Of a stretch of 64,000 bases of DNA, positions 39,956 through 47,550 are shown piece by piece (the stretch's first letter is position 1; each line of letters begins with the position of its first letter). The stretch comes from Variovorax sp. dw_308 (GTDB lineage: Bacteria; Pseudomonadota; Gammaproteobacteria; Burkholderiales; Burkholderiaceae_C). The notes beneath the pieces were generated by a model. The model had not been told where the DNA came from, made no database searches, and was given only the letters and a program-made list of their open reading frames with translations. Location of the stretch: assembly GCF_019207085.1 (NCBI RefSeq), contig NZ_JAATOM010000003.1, positions 434,001 through 498,000 on the forward strand, read 5' to 3'. A program made the translations under genes and the position numbers.

Positions 39956-40450
39956 TCAAGCCGGGACGGTGGCTTTGGCCGGCTCGGCCAGCATCGCCTC
40001 GCCGCCCATCTTCACGGCCTTGACGATGTTCTGGTAGCCCGTACAGCGGCACAGGTTGCCGTCGAGCAGCGAGCGGATCTCCGTCTCGCTCGACCGGGGA
40101 TGGTGCGTGCACAGGTCGATGGCGCTCATCACCATGCCGGGCGTGCAGAAGCCGCATTGCAGGCCGTGGCATTCCTTGAACGCCGCCTGCATCGGGTGCA
40201 TGGTGCCATCGGGCTGGGCGATGCCTTCGATGGTGGTGATGTCGGCGCCGGCGACCTGGCCGACCAGCACGTTGCAGGACTTGACGGCGCGGCCGTTGAC
40301 GTGGACGGTGCAGGCGCCGCATTGGGCCGTGTCGCAGCCGACGTGGGTGCCGGTCAGGTGGAGATGCTCGCGGATGGCGTGCACGAGGAAGGTGTTGGGC
40401 GGCGCGTCGACAGTGACCGCGCGTCCGTTGACCGTGAGCTTGACCTGCAT
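39956..40450 (-). CDS. coxS: Molybdenum hydroxylase 2Fe-2S small subunit (CoxS-like)
   Basis: A 164-residue iron-sulfur subunit. The plant-type cluster is bound by C39, C44, C47 and C59 (GCDTAQCGAC), and the second, helical cluster by C99, C102, C134 and C136 (CGFC and NLCRC). It is first in the operon coxS-L-M-D-E-G-xdhC and ends 16 bases before coxL. The ATG at 40450 follows GGAGTCAGCCAA. The protein has no Tat signal, so the enzyme is cytoplasmic. Confidence 0.95.
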   Translation of the reverse strand: MQVKLTVNGRAVTVDAPPNTFLVHAIREHLHLTGTHVGCDTAQCGACTVHVNGRAVKSCNVLVGQVAGADITTIEGIAQPDGTMHPMQAAFKECHGLQCGFCTPGMVMSAIDLCTHHPRSSETEIRSLLDGNLCRCTGYQNIVKAVKMGGEAMLAEPAKATVPA

Positions 40451-40529
40451 TTGGCTGACTCCTTTTATGGGGATGGCTGATGGCCGAATTCGGCGAGTTG
40501 AATCTTCGGCGCGGGTCCGTGGCCGAATG

Positions 40530-40545
40530 CTAGGCAAAACCCTAG
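40530..40545. promoter_or_regulatory. Inverted repeat in the coxS / regulator intergenic region
   Basis: CTAGG-N6-CCTAG, a dyad centred in the 156-bp divergent spacer between coxS (minus) and the GAF/Fis regulator (plus). Its position suits an operator shared by both promoters. No known consensus is matched, so the call is only positional. Confidence 0.35.
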
Positions 40546-40606
40546 ACGTTTGTACGGTTGCGGTGAAATTCTCAAAATTGAACAGCGCGTTCACAATCCG
40601 CCCTTG

Positions 40607-41731
40607 ATGCATTCCAACCCTCCCGCCCTGCCGCCTGAACGCGCCGCGCAAATCGCCCAGGCGCGCCGCGAAGTGATCGAATCCGCCGCCCCCGACAGTC
40701 CGCGCGTCGCACCCTGGATTTCGCGCTCGTGGCTGCGCTGTCTTTCCGCCGGCCACAGGCCGCAGCAGCGCGTGAGTTTCGATGCCGTGTCGGCGCAGCA
40801 CGCACGCCGCATGTCGGAGCGCAACCGAGGCCTCGTTGCCGCGGCGCGGCCGGTGCTCGACCGGCTGGCGCGGGCCATTGCCGACACTGGCTACTTCGCG
40901 ATCCTGACCGATGCGCGCGGCGTCGTGATCGATGCGCGCGGCCTGCCGCCGAATGCCGAGCGAGCGGCCACCAACATTGCGCGCGTCGGCGTCGACCTGT
41001 CGGAACGCGCCGTTGGCACCAGCGCCATCGGGGCGGCGCTGTCGGAGCTGCAGCCGGTGTGGCTGCATCGCGGGGAACATTTCTTCGACGACACCAGCGT
41101 GTTCAGTTGCGCCGGCGCCCCGTTGTTCGGACATGACGGGCGCTGCGTCGGCATGCTGGACCTGAGCGCCGTGAATGCGGTGGAGCGGCCGGAACTCAGG
41201 CAACTGGCTGCGCTCTCGGCGCGCAGCATCGAGAACGCGCTTGTGCTGCGGCAGCCGCATGACCTGCTGGTGCGCCTGAACTGGCCGGGCTGGGGCGGCC
41301 ACGCGGAATCCGAGGGCCTGCTGTGCCTGGACAGCGATGGCCATGTGACGGCCAGCAATGCAGCGGCGCGGGAGATGGTCAATCAGTCCGCGATGACGGC
41401 CGCTTCGTCTTCACCCTTGCACGCCAGCGATCTGTTCGCTCTGCCCTGGACCGTGCTGTGGGACGCCGCGCGGCGCGCCGACGCGACGCCGATCGAGGTG
41501 CCGCTGTGGTCCGGGCTGCGCCTGCAGGCACTGCCGCTGGCCGGGCGTGGGTCTGACGATGCGATGACGGCGGCGGGCGCGCCAACGCCGCGTCCCAGGC
41601 TGCGCGACGTGGAGGCGGCGCTGATTCGCAAGGCCGTTGCCGAGGCCCGCGGCAACGTGGCCGAGGCAGCGCGTGTGCTGGGGATCAGCCGCGCGACCGT
41701 GTATCGAAAACTGGGGCACCGCGGGCGATGA
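40607..41731 (+). CDS. AcoR-like transcriptional regulator lacking the AAA+ domain (GAF and Fis-type HTH)
   Basis: A 374-residue DNA-binding regulator. The N-terminal half resembles AcoR-type activators (WISRSWLRCLSAGH; a GAF domain with GYFAILTDARGVVIDARG, VGVDLSERAVGTSAIGAALS and FSCAGAPLFGHDGRCVGMLD). The C terminus carries a Fis-type helix-turn-helix (AVAEARGNVAEAARVLGISR). The sigma-54-interacting AAA+ domain that separates these parts in AcoR is missing, so it cannot activate sigma-54 polymerase in the usual way. It is divergent from the cox operon and may regulate it. Its stop overlaps the next start by four bases. Confidence 0.83.
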   Translation: MHSNPPALPPERAAQIAQARREVIESAAPDSPRVAPWISRSWLRCLSAGHRPQQRVSFDAVSAQHARRMSERNRGLVAAARPVLDRLARAIADTGYFAILTDARGVVIDARGLPPNAERAATNIARVGVDLSERAVGTSAIGAALSELQPVWLHRGEHFFDDTSVFSCAGAPLFGHDGRCVGMLDLSAVNAVERPELRQLAALSARSIENALVLRQPHDLLVRLNWPGWGGHAESEGLLCLDSDGHVTASNAAAREMVNQSAMTAASSSPLHASDLFALPWTVLWDAARRADATPIEVPLWSGLRLQALPLAGRGSDDAMTAAGAPTPRPRLRDVEAALIRKAVAEARGNVAEAARVLGISRATVYRKLGHRGR

Positions 41732-42492
41732 AACGCAATGTCTTCCGTACGGCCGTGCTGGCCTTCGTCGCGCTGACAGCGGCGGCAACATCTGTCGCAG
41801 CGGAGGTCAAGGTCCTCACGGCCGGCGCGTTCAAGCCCGTCGTCGCAGCCATGGCGCCGCTGTTCGAGCAGCGCACCGGCCACAGGTTGACGATCGACTC
41901 CGACACGGCCGGCGCGCTCGCCAAGCGCATCGCCGGCGGCGAGGCCTTTGATGTGGCGATCCTCACCACCGCCGGGATCGACGATCAGGCGAAAGGCGGG
42001 AAGGTCGCGCCTGGCACGTCGATGCCCGTCGCCCGCGTCGGCATCGGCGTGGCCATCAAGCAAGGCAGCCCGGCGCAGGACATCGGGAGCGTTGCCGCCT
42101 TCCAGCAGGCGTTGCTGAAAGCCCGCGCGGTCGCGATGATCGACCCGGCCGCCGGGGGCTCCAGCGGCATCTACCTGTCGCAGCTTTTCGGGAAGATGGG
42201 CATTGCACCGCAGATGCAGGCCAAGGCCGTGCTCGTGCCCGGCGGCCTGACGGCGCAGAAGCTTGTGAGCGGCGAAGCCGACATCGCGCTGCAGCAGATC
42301 AGTGAACTCATGATGGTTCCCGGCGTGACGGTGCTCGGCCCGATTCCTGCGGAGATCCAGAACTACACGGTGTATGCGGGCGGCGTCGGTTCGGCCGCAC
42401 GCGACGCGGATGCGGCACGTGCATTCCTGGCGATGCTGGCTGGCCCCGAGGCGCGCACGGTGATGAAGGACAAGGGCATGTCAGCGCCCTAG
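41728..42492 (+). CDS. ModA-like periplasmic substrate-binding protein
   Basis: A 254-residue exported binding protein with a signal peptide (MKRNVFRTAVLAFVALTAAA, cleavage near VAAE). The body (VKVLTAGAFKPVVAAMAPLF, DVAILTTAG, DPAAGGSSGIYLSQLF, SGEADIALQQISELM) belongs to the ModA-type group of class II binding proteins. It differs from the second ModA in this window and has no permease or ATPase of its own nearby; it could feed modBC or act as a signalling receptor. Coupled by a four-base overlap to the GAF/Fis regulator, which makes a regulator/binding-protein pair. Confidence 0.8.
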   Translation: MKRNVFRTAVLAFVALTAAATSVAAEVKVLTAGAFKPVVAAMAPLFEQRTGHRLTIDSDTAGALAKRIAGGEAFDVAILTTAGIDDQAKGGKVAPGTSMPVARVGIGVAIKQGSPAQDIGSVAAFQQALLKARAVAMIDPAAGGSSGIYLSQLFGKMGIAPQMQAKAVLVPGGLTAQKLVSGEADIALQQISELMMVPGVTVLGPIPAEIQNYTVYAGGVGSAARDADAARAFLAMLAGPEARTVMKDKGMSAP

Positions 42493-42609
42493 AGCTGACC
42501 CACCCCCGAATGCACCTGCGGCGCCACGGGCGGACGCCAGAGGCGGCTGCTCTTGCGGGGCCGTCCAAGGCTGCGCAGGCAGGCTTGGAGCCGCGGCCCT
42601 CCTGCAGGC

Positions 42610-43425
42610 ATGCAGCGCACGCGCATCGATGCCATCGTCAACCTGGCCGGCGCGCGCGTGCTCGGCATGCCGTGGACGGCGAGGCGGCGCCGCGAACTGC
42701 TGGCGAGCCGCGTCGACGTGACGTCGGCGCTGGTGGACCTGATGCGCCGCCTGCAGCAGCCGCCGCGGGTGCTGGTCAGCGCGTCGGCGGTGGGCTACTA
42801 CGGCACTTCGCCCGGGGACGCCATCGAATTGCTCGACGAGAACAGTCCCGCGCGGCCAGGCGAATTCCAGTCCGACCTGTGCGCCGCCATCGAGCACGAG
42901 GCACGTCGCGCCGAAGCCTTGAAGGTGCGCGTGGTGCGGATGCGCTTCGGCGTCGTACTGGGCCGTGGCGATGGCGCGTATCCGATGCTGGCGCTGAGCG
43001 CGCGGATGGGCTTCGGGGCGGTGCTGGGCAGCGGACACCAGCCGGCGCCGTGGATTCACCTGGACGATGCCGTCGGCATGATCCGCTTCGCGATGGACGA
43101 CGACAGCATCAGCGGCCCCCTCAATGCCGTCGCGCCCGACACGCCGCCGCAAGCGCGCTTCGCCAGGTCACTGGCTGCATCGTTCGGCCGCCGCGCGTGG
43201 CTGCGCATGCCGGCCGCACCGCTGCGTGCATTGGTCGGCGAGATGGCGACGATCCTGCTCGACGGGCAGAACGTCGTGCCACGCGCCGCGTTGGCCGCGG
43301 GCTATGCCTGGCGCCATCCCGTGCTCGAAGATGCCTTCAGCAACCTGGCGCGGAATCCCGCGAGGAATCAACCGGGCAGCGCCACGACGACTGCTGCTTC
43401 ATCGACCACGGCAGTGACGCGCTGA
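42610..43425 (+). pseudogene. N-terminally truncated TIGR01777 family (YfcH-like) NAD-dependent epimerase
   Basis: The 271 residues from the first plausible ATG match the YfcH/TIGR01777 family from the middle of the cofactor domain on: DAIVNLAGARVLGMPWT, VLVSASAVGYYGT, the active-site tyrosine, PWIHLDDAVGMIRFAM and the C-terminal DUF1731 part. Full proteins are about 300 residues and begin with a Rossmann glycine motif (GGTGFIG); here roughly the first 55-60 residues are gone, and the 117 bases upstream encode nothing similar in any frame. Without that motif NAD(P) binding should fail, so I treat it as a decayed gene. Its 3' end overlaps the modE end. Confidence 0.65.
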
Positions 43426-44132
43426 CGCGTGCGCAAGGCGCTGCCACCCGCCGCAAAGCCAACGACCTGCACGCCACCGGCCAAGGTGACCACCACCTCG
43501 TCACCGCTGTCGCTGTCCCTCTCTCGCGCAATGCGCGCCACCGTGCCGCCGAGTTGGTTCCCCAGCGGTTGTGCGTGCAGTTGCGCGGCGGCATCCGCGC
43601 GCTCGACGCGCACCGCCGTCGCCTTGCACAACGCGATGGCCGCCATCCCTTCCGCGAGACCGAGCAATTCGGCGCTCTCCTGCGTGATGCGTGCCGCAAT
43701 GCCATCGCCGCCCGGCAGGCTCATGCGCACGCGCACCACTCGGCCGGCGCGTTCCAGCGCGCTCACCGTGGCGGGCAGCTGGTTGCGCATGCTGGTGCGA
43801 ATCGAGAGTCGCGCCATCGCCGTGGACGCGGTGCCGACAGTCTGCACGGCGCGTCGCGCCACCTCGTGCGCATCGGCCAGCTCCAGCAGTTGACGGCCCT
43901 CTCCTGTGAGCACCGCGCCCCCACCGCCCGCGCCACCCACCGAGCGTTCCACCAGCGGCACGCCGGCCAGGTTGGTCAGCGTCGCGATCGCCTGCCAGGC
44001 CGCCTTGTAGCTGACCCTGGCGTCGCGCGCGGCCTGCGAGATGCTGCCGGTGCGGCCGATGCCGCGCAGGATGTCGATGCGCTTGTCGCTCATGCCGTGG
44101 CCGAGCGCGTCGCTGAAGCGGGGGACTGTCAT
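43368..44132 (-). CDS. modE: Molybdate-responsive transcriptional regulator ModE
   Basis: A 254-residue regulator. Residues about 15-95 form the LysR-like winged helix (DKRIDILRGIGRTGSISQAA, YKAAWQAIATLTNLAGVPLV), and the C-terminal part holds two TOBE/Mop molybdate-binding domains (STRTSMRNQLPAT-like region SIRTSMRNQLPATVSAL and the second near ALCKATAVRVERAD). Molybdate-loaded ModE represses modABC and activates some Mo-enzyme genes in E. coli. Two palindromes that fit its binding site lie 2.3 and 3.9 kb away before other mod-region genes. The start chosen is MTVPRFSDALGHGMSDKRID. Confidence 0.93.
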   Translation of the reverse strand: MTVPRFSDALGHGMSDKRIDILRGIGRTGSISQAARDARVSYKAAWQAIATLTNLAGVPLVERSVGGAGGGGAVLTGEGRQLLELADAHEVARRAVQTVGTASTAMARLSIRTSMRNQLPATVSALERAGRVVRVRMSLPGGDGIAARITQESAELLGLAEGMAAIALCKATAVRVERADAAAQLHAQPLGNQLGGTVARIARERDSDSGDEVVVTLAGGVQVVGFAAGGSALRTRQRVTAVVDEAAVVVALPG

Positions 44133-44173
44133 GCCCGGATTGTGCTGGCAGGCGCCAGCCTCACGGCGCAGCG

Positions 44174-45022
44174 CTATGCGGTGACGGCGGCGGCCCATCG
44201 CTCGGCAGTGGCCGGCGAGTTGAAGCAGGTGGTGTCGTACGTGGCGGCGCACACGGCGCGCTCCAGCAACTGGATGTCGGCTTCATGCTGGCGCGCCACA
44301 TGCGGGTCCTCGAAGAAGATCACCTTGTCGCAGCGCCGGTCCAGCACCAGCTCGGCGATCTGCGCATCGCCGCCCATCGGGCCGCTCAGGTAGCGCGTGA
44401 CCCAGGGTACGTCGGCGGGCCAGCCACGGGACCAGGCCAGGTCGTTGAGCAGCCCGCCCGTCGTGCCCGTGCCGATGCGCATCGCAAAGCGGGACAGCAG
44501 GTCGAAGTGCCTCGACGCGTAGTCCACCATGCGCGTCTTCAAGGCATCGTGCGCGATCAGCGCGACAGTCTGCTTTCCGATGGCCGACGCAAAGCCCGCG
44601 TCGCCCTTGCCGGCGTGTGCCAGTTCCACCGCGATCCATTCCGTCGCGCCCGCAGCGGTGGAGATGAATGGCTTGCCGTGGATCACGCACTGCCGCTTGA
44701 GCGCCTGCGTCTCCGGGTACAGCGACGACGGATCGACAGGGTCGATGAAATAGATCACGCCATCCAGTTCGTCAGCCGGCGTCAGCCCGCCCGCGATGCA
44801 CGAGGCCAGCCGCATCACGCCGCCTTCGACGCCCGATGGCAACCGCACAAGCGACGCGCCCGACAGCAGCTGCTGCCCGGCCAGCGCATCGTAGGTGCCG
44901 CCGACCGCATGCAGGCCGAGCCCCAGCGTGCGAATATCGTCCTCGCAGGCGCGCGCCCAACGCACGAGCGCACCGTCGACACGCTGCCTGTGCAGGCGAT
45001 GGGCCACCAGTCCGAAACGCAT
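44174..45022 (-). CDS. Double-domain methylglyoxal synthase
   Basis: A 282-residue protein. The C-terminal half (about 145-282) is a complete methylglyoxal synthase domain with ALIAHDALKTRMVDY, GTGTTGG, LSGPMGGDAQIA and the catalytic-type H and D in RQHEADIQLLE; such enzymes turn dihydroxyacetone phosphate into methylglyoxal. The N-terminal half (1-140) is a second, degenerate copy: FGLVAHRLHRQ, HAVGGTYDAL, LPSGVEGGVMRLAS, IYFIDPVDPSSLYPETQALK, lacking the aspartate and histidine. Single-domain MgsA has about 152 residues. It shares one base with the end of the HxlR gene upstream and is thus in its operon. Confidence 0.85.
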   Translation of the reverse strand: MRFGLVAHRLHRQRVDGALVRWARACEDDIRTLGLGLHAVGGTYDALAGQQLLSGASLVRLPSGVEGGVMRLASCIAGGLTPADELDGVIYFIDPVDPSSLYPETQALKRQCVIHGKPFISTAAGATEWIAVELAHAGKGDAGFASAIGKQTVALIAHDALKTRMVDYASRHFDLLSRFAMRIGTGTTGGLLNDLAWSRGWPADVPWVTRYLSGPMGGDAQIAELVLDRRCDKVIFFEDPHVARQHEADIQLLERAVCAATYDTTCFNSPATAERWAAAVTA

Positions 45023-45459
45023 CACGACATCCTCGCTTCCATCGGCTCCGCCACCGCCGGCTCCTCGCGGCGCGCCTCCATGATGCGCGGCAGGTTGAAC
45101 TCGATCCAGTCGGCGAGAGACTCCACGCGCCGGCCCGCCTCCAGGCCCAACGGCGTCAGGGTGTATTCGACGTGCGGCGGCACGGTGGGATACGACTTGC
45201 GCAGCACCAGTCCATCCGTTTCCAGCCACTTGAGCGTCTGCGCCAGCATCTTCTCGCTCACGCCGCCGATCTTGCGGCGCAGTTCGCTGAAGCGGTGCGT
45301 GCCGCCCAGCAGCACCACCAGCAGCAGCACGCCCCAACGGCTCGTCACGTGCTTCAGCACCTCGCGCGAGGGACATTCGGCAGACAGGAGTTCGCCGCGC
45401 CGGATCACGTCGGCGAGGGTGCCGGGCTTCGCGATGGCGGCGGCTTCGGTGGATTTCAT
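45022..45459 (-). CDS. HxlR family winged-helix transcriptional regulator
   Basis: A 145-residue regulator of the HxlR/YtfH type. The conserved core is CPSREVLKHVTSRWGVLLLV, LGGTHRFSELRRKIGGVSEK, MLAQTLKWLETDGLVLRKSY and VEYTLTPLGLEA. The single N-terminal cysteine (C30 in AECPSREVL) is the redox or electrophile sensor position in related QorR/YodB proteins. It is divergent from the NmrA-like quinone reductase gene, the standard arrangement for QorR control, and cotranscribed with the methylglyoxal synthase gene. A TTG just before the ATG is an alternative start. Confidence 0.9.
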   Translation of the reverse strand: MKSTEAAAIAKPGTLADVIRRGELLSAECPSREVLKHVTSRWGVLLLVVLLGGTHRFSELRRKIGGVSEKMLAQTLKWLETDGLVLRKSYPTVPPHVEYTLTPLGLEAGRRVESLADWIEFNLPRIMEARREEPAVAEPMEARMS

Positions 45460-45463
45460 CAAG

Positions 45464-45500
45464 CTAACCTTTTGGTACGTACTTACAAAAAGTGAGTTAG
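45464..45500. promoter_or_regulatory. Putative HxlR operator in the divergent hxlR / qorB promoter region
   Basis: The 91-bp spacer holds CTAAC (45464) and GTTAG (45500) as outer inverted arms and a central palindrome GTACGTAC at 45475-45482 followed by TTAC. The lower GC content here than in the surroundings supports a promoter region. HxlR-type regulators commonly bind such dyads between themselves and the quinone reductase gene. Confidence 0.5.
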
Positions 45501-45550
45501 GGGATTATTCTGCACCTCACCCCATCTCACTGCAACAAGGAACACTCACC

Positions 45551-46405
45551 ATGATCGTCATCACCGGCGCGACCGGCCAACTGGGCCGCCTCGTCATCCG
45601 CGCGCTGCTGCGCACCGTCCCTGCCAGCGACATCGTCGCGGCTGTGCGTAGCCCCGACAAGGCGAAGGACCTGGCCGCCCTGGGCGTCGCCGTCCGGCAG
45701 GCCGACTACACCAAGCCCGACACCTTGCGCACCGCCTTCGCCGGAGCGGATCGGCTGCTGCTGATCTCGTCGAGTGAGCTCGGTCAACGCGCATCACAGC
45801 ACCGTGCCGCCATCGACGCGGCCAAGGACGCGGGCGTGAAGTTCATCGCCTACACCAGCATCCTCAGGGCCGACACCTCGCCGCTGAGCGTGGCCGTCGA
45901 GCACCTGGCCACCGAGGTGATGCTCGGGGAATCGGGCCTGCCTTTCGCGCTGCTTCGCAACGGCTGGTACACCGAGAACTACACCGGCTGGACCGGCGCA
46001 GCCGTTGCCGGCGGCGCGCTGATCGGCAGCGCGGGCGATGGCCGCATCGCCTCGGCCGCGCGCGCCGACTACGCCGAAGCGGCTGCCGCCGTGCTCACCC
46101 GCGACAACCAGGCGGGCCTGGTGTACGAACTGGCCGGCGATTCCGCCTACACCCTGGCCGACCTGGCCGCCGAGATCGCGAAGCAGTCGAGCAAGCCCGT
46201 GGCCTACAGGAACGTGTCGGAGGCCGAGCACGAGGCCGCGCTGCTCGGCTTCGGCTTGCCCGGACCCATCGCCGCCATGCTCGCGGACTCCGACGTCGGC
46301 GCGTCCAAGGGTGCGCTGTTCGACGACGGCGGCCAGCTCGGCAAGCTCATCGGCCGCCCGACGACGCCGATGCCGGCCACCGTTGGCGCGGCGCTGGCGG
46401 CCTGA
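45551..46405 (+). CDS. qorB: NmrA-like NAD(P)H-dependent quinone reductase (QorB/YtfG type)
   Basis: A 284-residue cytoplasmic atypical short-chain dehydrogenase. The N-terminal MIVITGATGQLGRLVIRALL binds NADPH; VRQADYTKPDTLRTAFAGAD, LISSSELGQRASQHRAAIDA, FIAYTSIL and FALLRNGWYTENYT are hallmarks of the QOR2/YtfG group, which reduces quinones. The ATG is preceded by AAGGAACACTCACC. Divergent from the HxlR regulator, which presumably represses it and releases on quinone or aldehyde stress. Confidence 0.92.
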   Translation: MIVITGATGQLGRLVIRALLRTVPASDIVAAVRSPDKAKDLAALGVAVRQADYTKPDTLRTAFAGADRLLLISSSELGQRASQHRAAIDAAKDAGVKFIAYTSILRADTSPLSVAVEHLATEVMLGESGLPFALLRNGWYTENYTGWTGAAVAGGALIGSAGDGRIASAARADYAEAAAAVLTRDNQAGLVYELAGDSAYTLADLAAEIAKQSSKPVAYRNVSEAEHEAALLGFGLPGPIAAMLADSDVGASKGALFDDGGQLGKLIGRPTTPMPATVGAALAA

Positions 46406-46433
46406 CAAGGACTTCGGGCCCGGTCTACACTTT

Positions 46434-46456
46434 CGCTATTCACCCATTGAATAGCG
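46434..46456. promoter_or_regulatory. Predicted ModE box 1
   Basis: CGCTATTC-N7-GAATAGCG, a perfect eight-base dyad spanning 23 bp, 36 bp upstream of the nitroreductase-fusion start. Arms and spacing resemble the E. coli ModE operator (CGTTAT-N12-ATAACG). The same arms recur before modA, which makes ModE the best candidate. Confidence 0.8.
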
Positions 46457-46491
46457 CTGGCGTCAGGCCGGCGCCATCACCGATCGCTTCC

Positions 46492-47550
46492 ATGCCTGCA
46501 GCCCCGCCGCAATCCACCGGCCACCGCCACCCCTTCTCAAGCCTGGGACGGCATCTGCATCGTTCGGTGCTGCGTACCTGCCTGCCGGCCGACGCGCTGC
46601 GCGCAGCGATGCGCCACGGTGGCCTGCCAAGCGGCGGCTCCGACGCGTTGCTGGTCGAAGCGGCGGTGCGGATCGTGGCCGAAGACGCTCGCGAGGCCGA
46701 GGCGCTGCACCGCGCGCTCGACGAGATGCATCACGAGGCCATCCGGCGCTTCGAATCCGCGCGCAACGAAATCGCGCTGCTGGCCTTGTGGACCGCAGCC
46801 GCCGGCACGCCGGACATGCCCGGCGCCTATTGGGCGGTGCTGACCCATCCCGCAGCCGGACGACTGGCGCGCCATCACGCATTCGGCGACGTCGAGATGC
46901 TGGCGACGCCGCAACCCACAGGCCCGTTGCCGATGCTGCTGGGACGCCGCTCGGTGTCGCCGCGTCGGCTGATGGAACCCGGCCCCGAGGCCGATCAGCT
47001 GGACCTGATGCTCCAAGCCGCCCTCAGCGCGCCCGACCATGGCCGCCTGCATCCGTGGCGCGTGATCGAGTTCCGCTCCGATGCGCGCGAAGGTCTTGCG
47101 GACCTGTTCGAGGACGAGAAGCGCCGTCGCGACCCCATCGCGAGCGCCCATGACATCCGCCGCGCCCGCGGTCATGCGACGGAGCCGCCGTGCCTGCTCG
47201 CCTTCGTGGTGTCGCTGCGCCAGCGCAAGCAGGTGCCGCTGCGCGAACAGTGGATCGCTGCCGGCGCGGCCCTCGGCAACCTGATGAACGCAGCGCACGA
47301 ACTCGGCTTCGGCGCGATCGTCCTGAGCGGCGACCGCTGCTTCGACCCGCACATCGCTGCCGAACTGGGCCTGGTCGAAGGCGAAACGCTGGCCGCTTTC
47401 ATCAGCATCGGCACCATCGCCGAGCCGCCGCCGGACACGACGCGGCCGTTGTCGCAGACCGTCTGGTCCTGCTGGTCGCCGCAGGTCGTGCCGCTGCGCA
47501 CGGCACAGCGTCCCCGCGTGGCCTGGAACTTCAACGACATGGAACCATGA
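46492..47550 (+). CDS. Nitroreductase family protein with an unrecognised N-terminal helical domain
   Basis: A 352-residue protein. Residues about 150-335 are a YdjA/RutE-like nitroreductase fold that should bind FMN: GRRSVSPRRLMEPGPEADQL, SAPDHGRLHPWRVIEF, GAALGNLMNAAHELGFGAIV and FISIGTIAE. Residues about 25-145 form an alpha-helical, charged domain (LVEAAVRIVAEDAREAEALH, DEMHHEAIRRFESARNEIAL, WTAAAGTPDMPGAYWAVLTH) that I do not recognise. The ModE box lies just upstream and the TsaA-like gene overlaps by four bases, so it is probably regulated by molybdate. Earlier TTG starts exist; this ATG was chosen because the ModE box covers them. Confidence 0.8.
   Translation: MPAAPPQSTGHRHPFSSLGRHLHRSVLRTCLPADALRAAMRHGGLPSGGSDALLVEAAVRIVAEDAREAEALHRALDEMHHEAIRRFESARNEIALLALWTAAAGTPDMPGAYWAVLTHPAAGRLARHHAFGDVEMLATPQPTGPLPMLLGRRSVSPRRLMEPGPEADQLDLMLQAALSAPDHGRLHPWRVIEFRSDAREGLADLFEDEKRRRDPIASAHDIRRARGHATEPPCLLAFVVSLRQRKQVPLREQWIAAGAALGNLMNAAHELGFGAIVLSGDRCFDPHIAAELGLVEGETLAAFISIGTIAEPPPDTTRPLSQTVWSCWSPQVVPLRTAQRPRVAWNFNDMEP

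Noticed and set aside
46447..46491. Earlier TTG start for the nitroreductase-fusion gene
   Set aside because: It lies within the ModE palindrome and has no ribosome binding site; the ATG at 46492 is more plausible.
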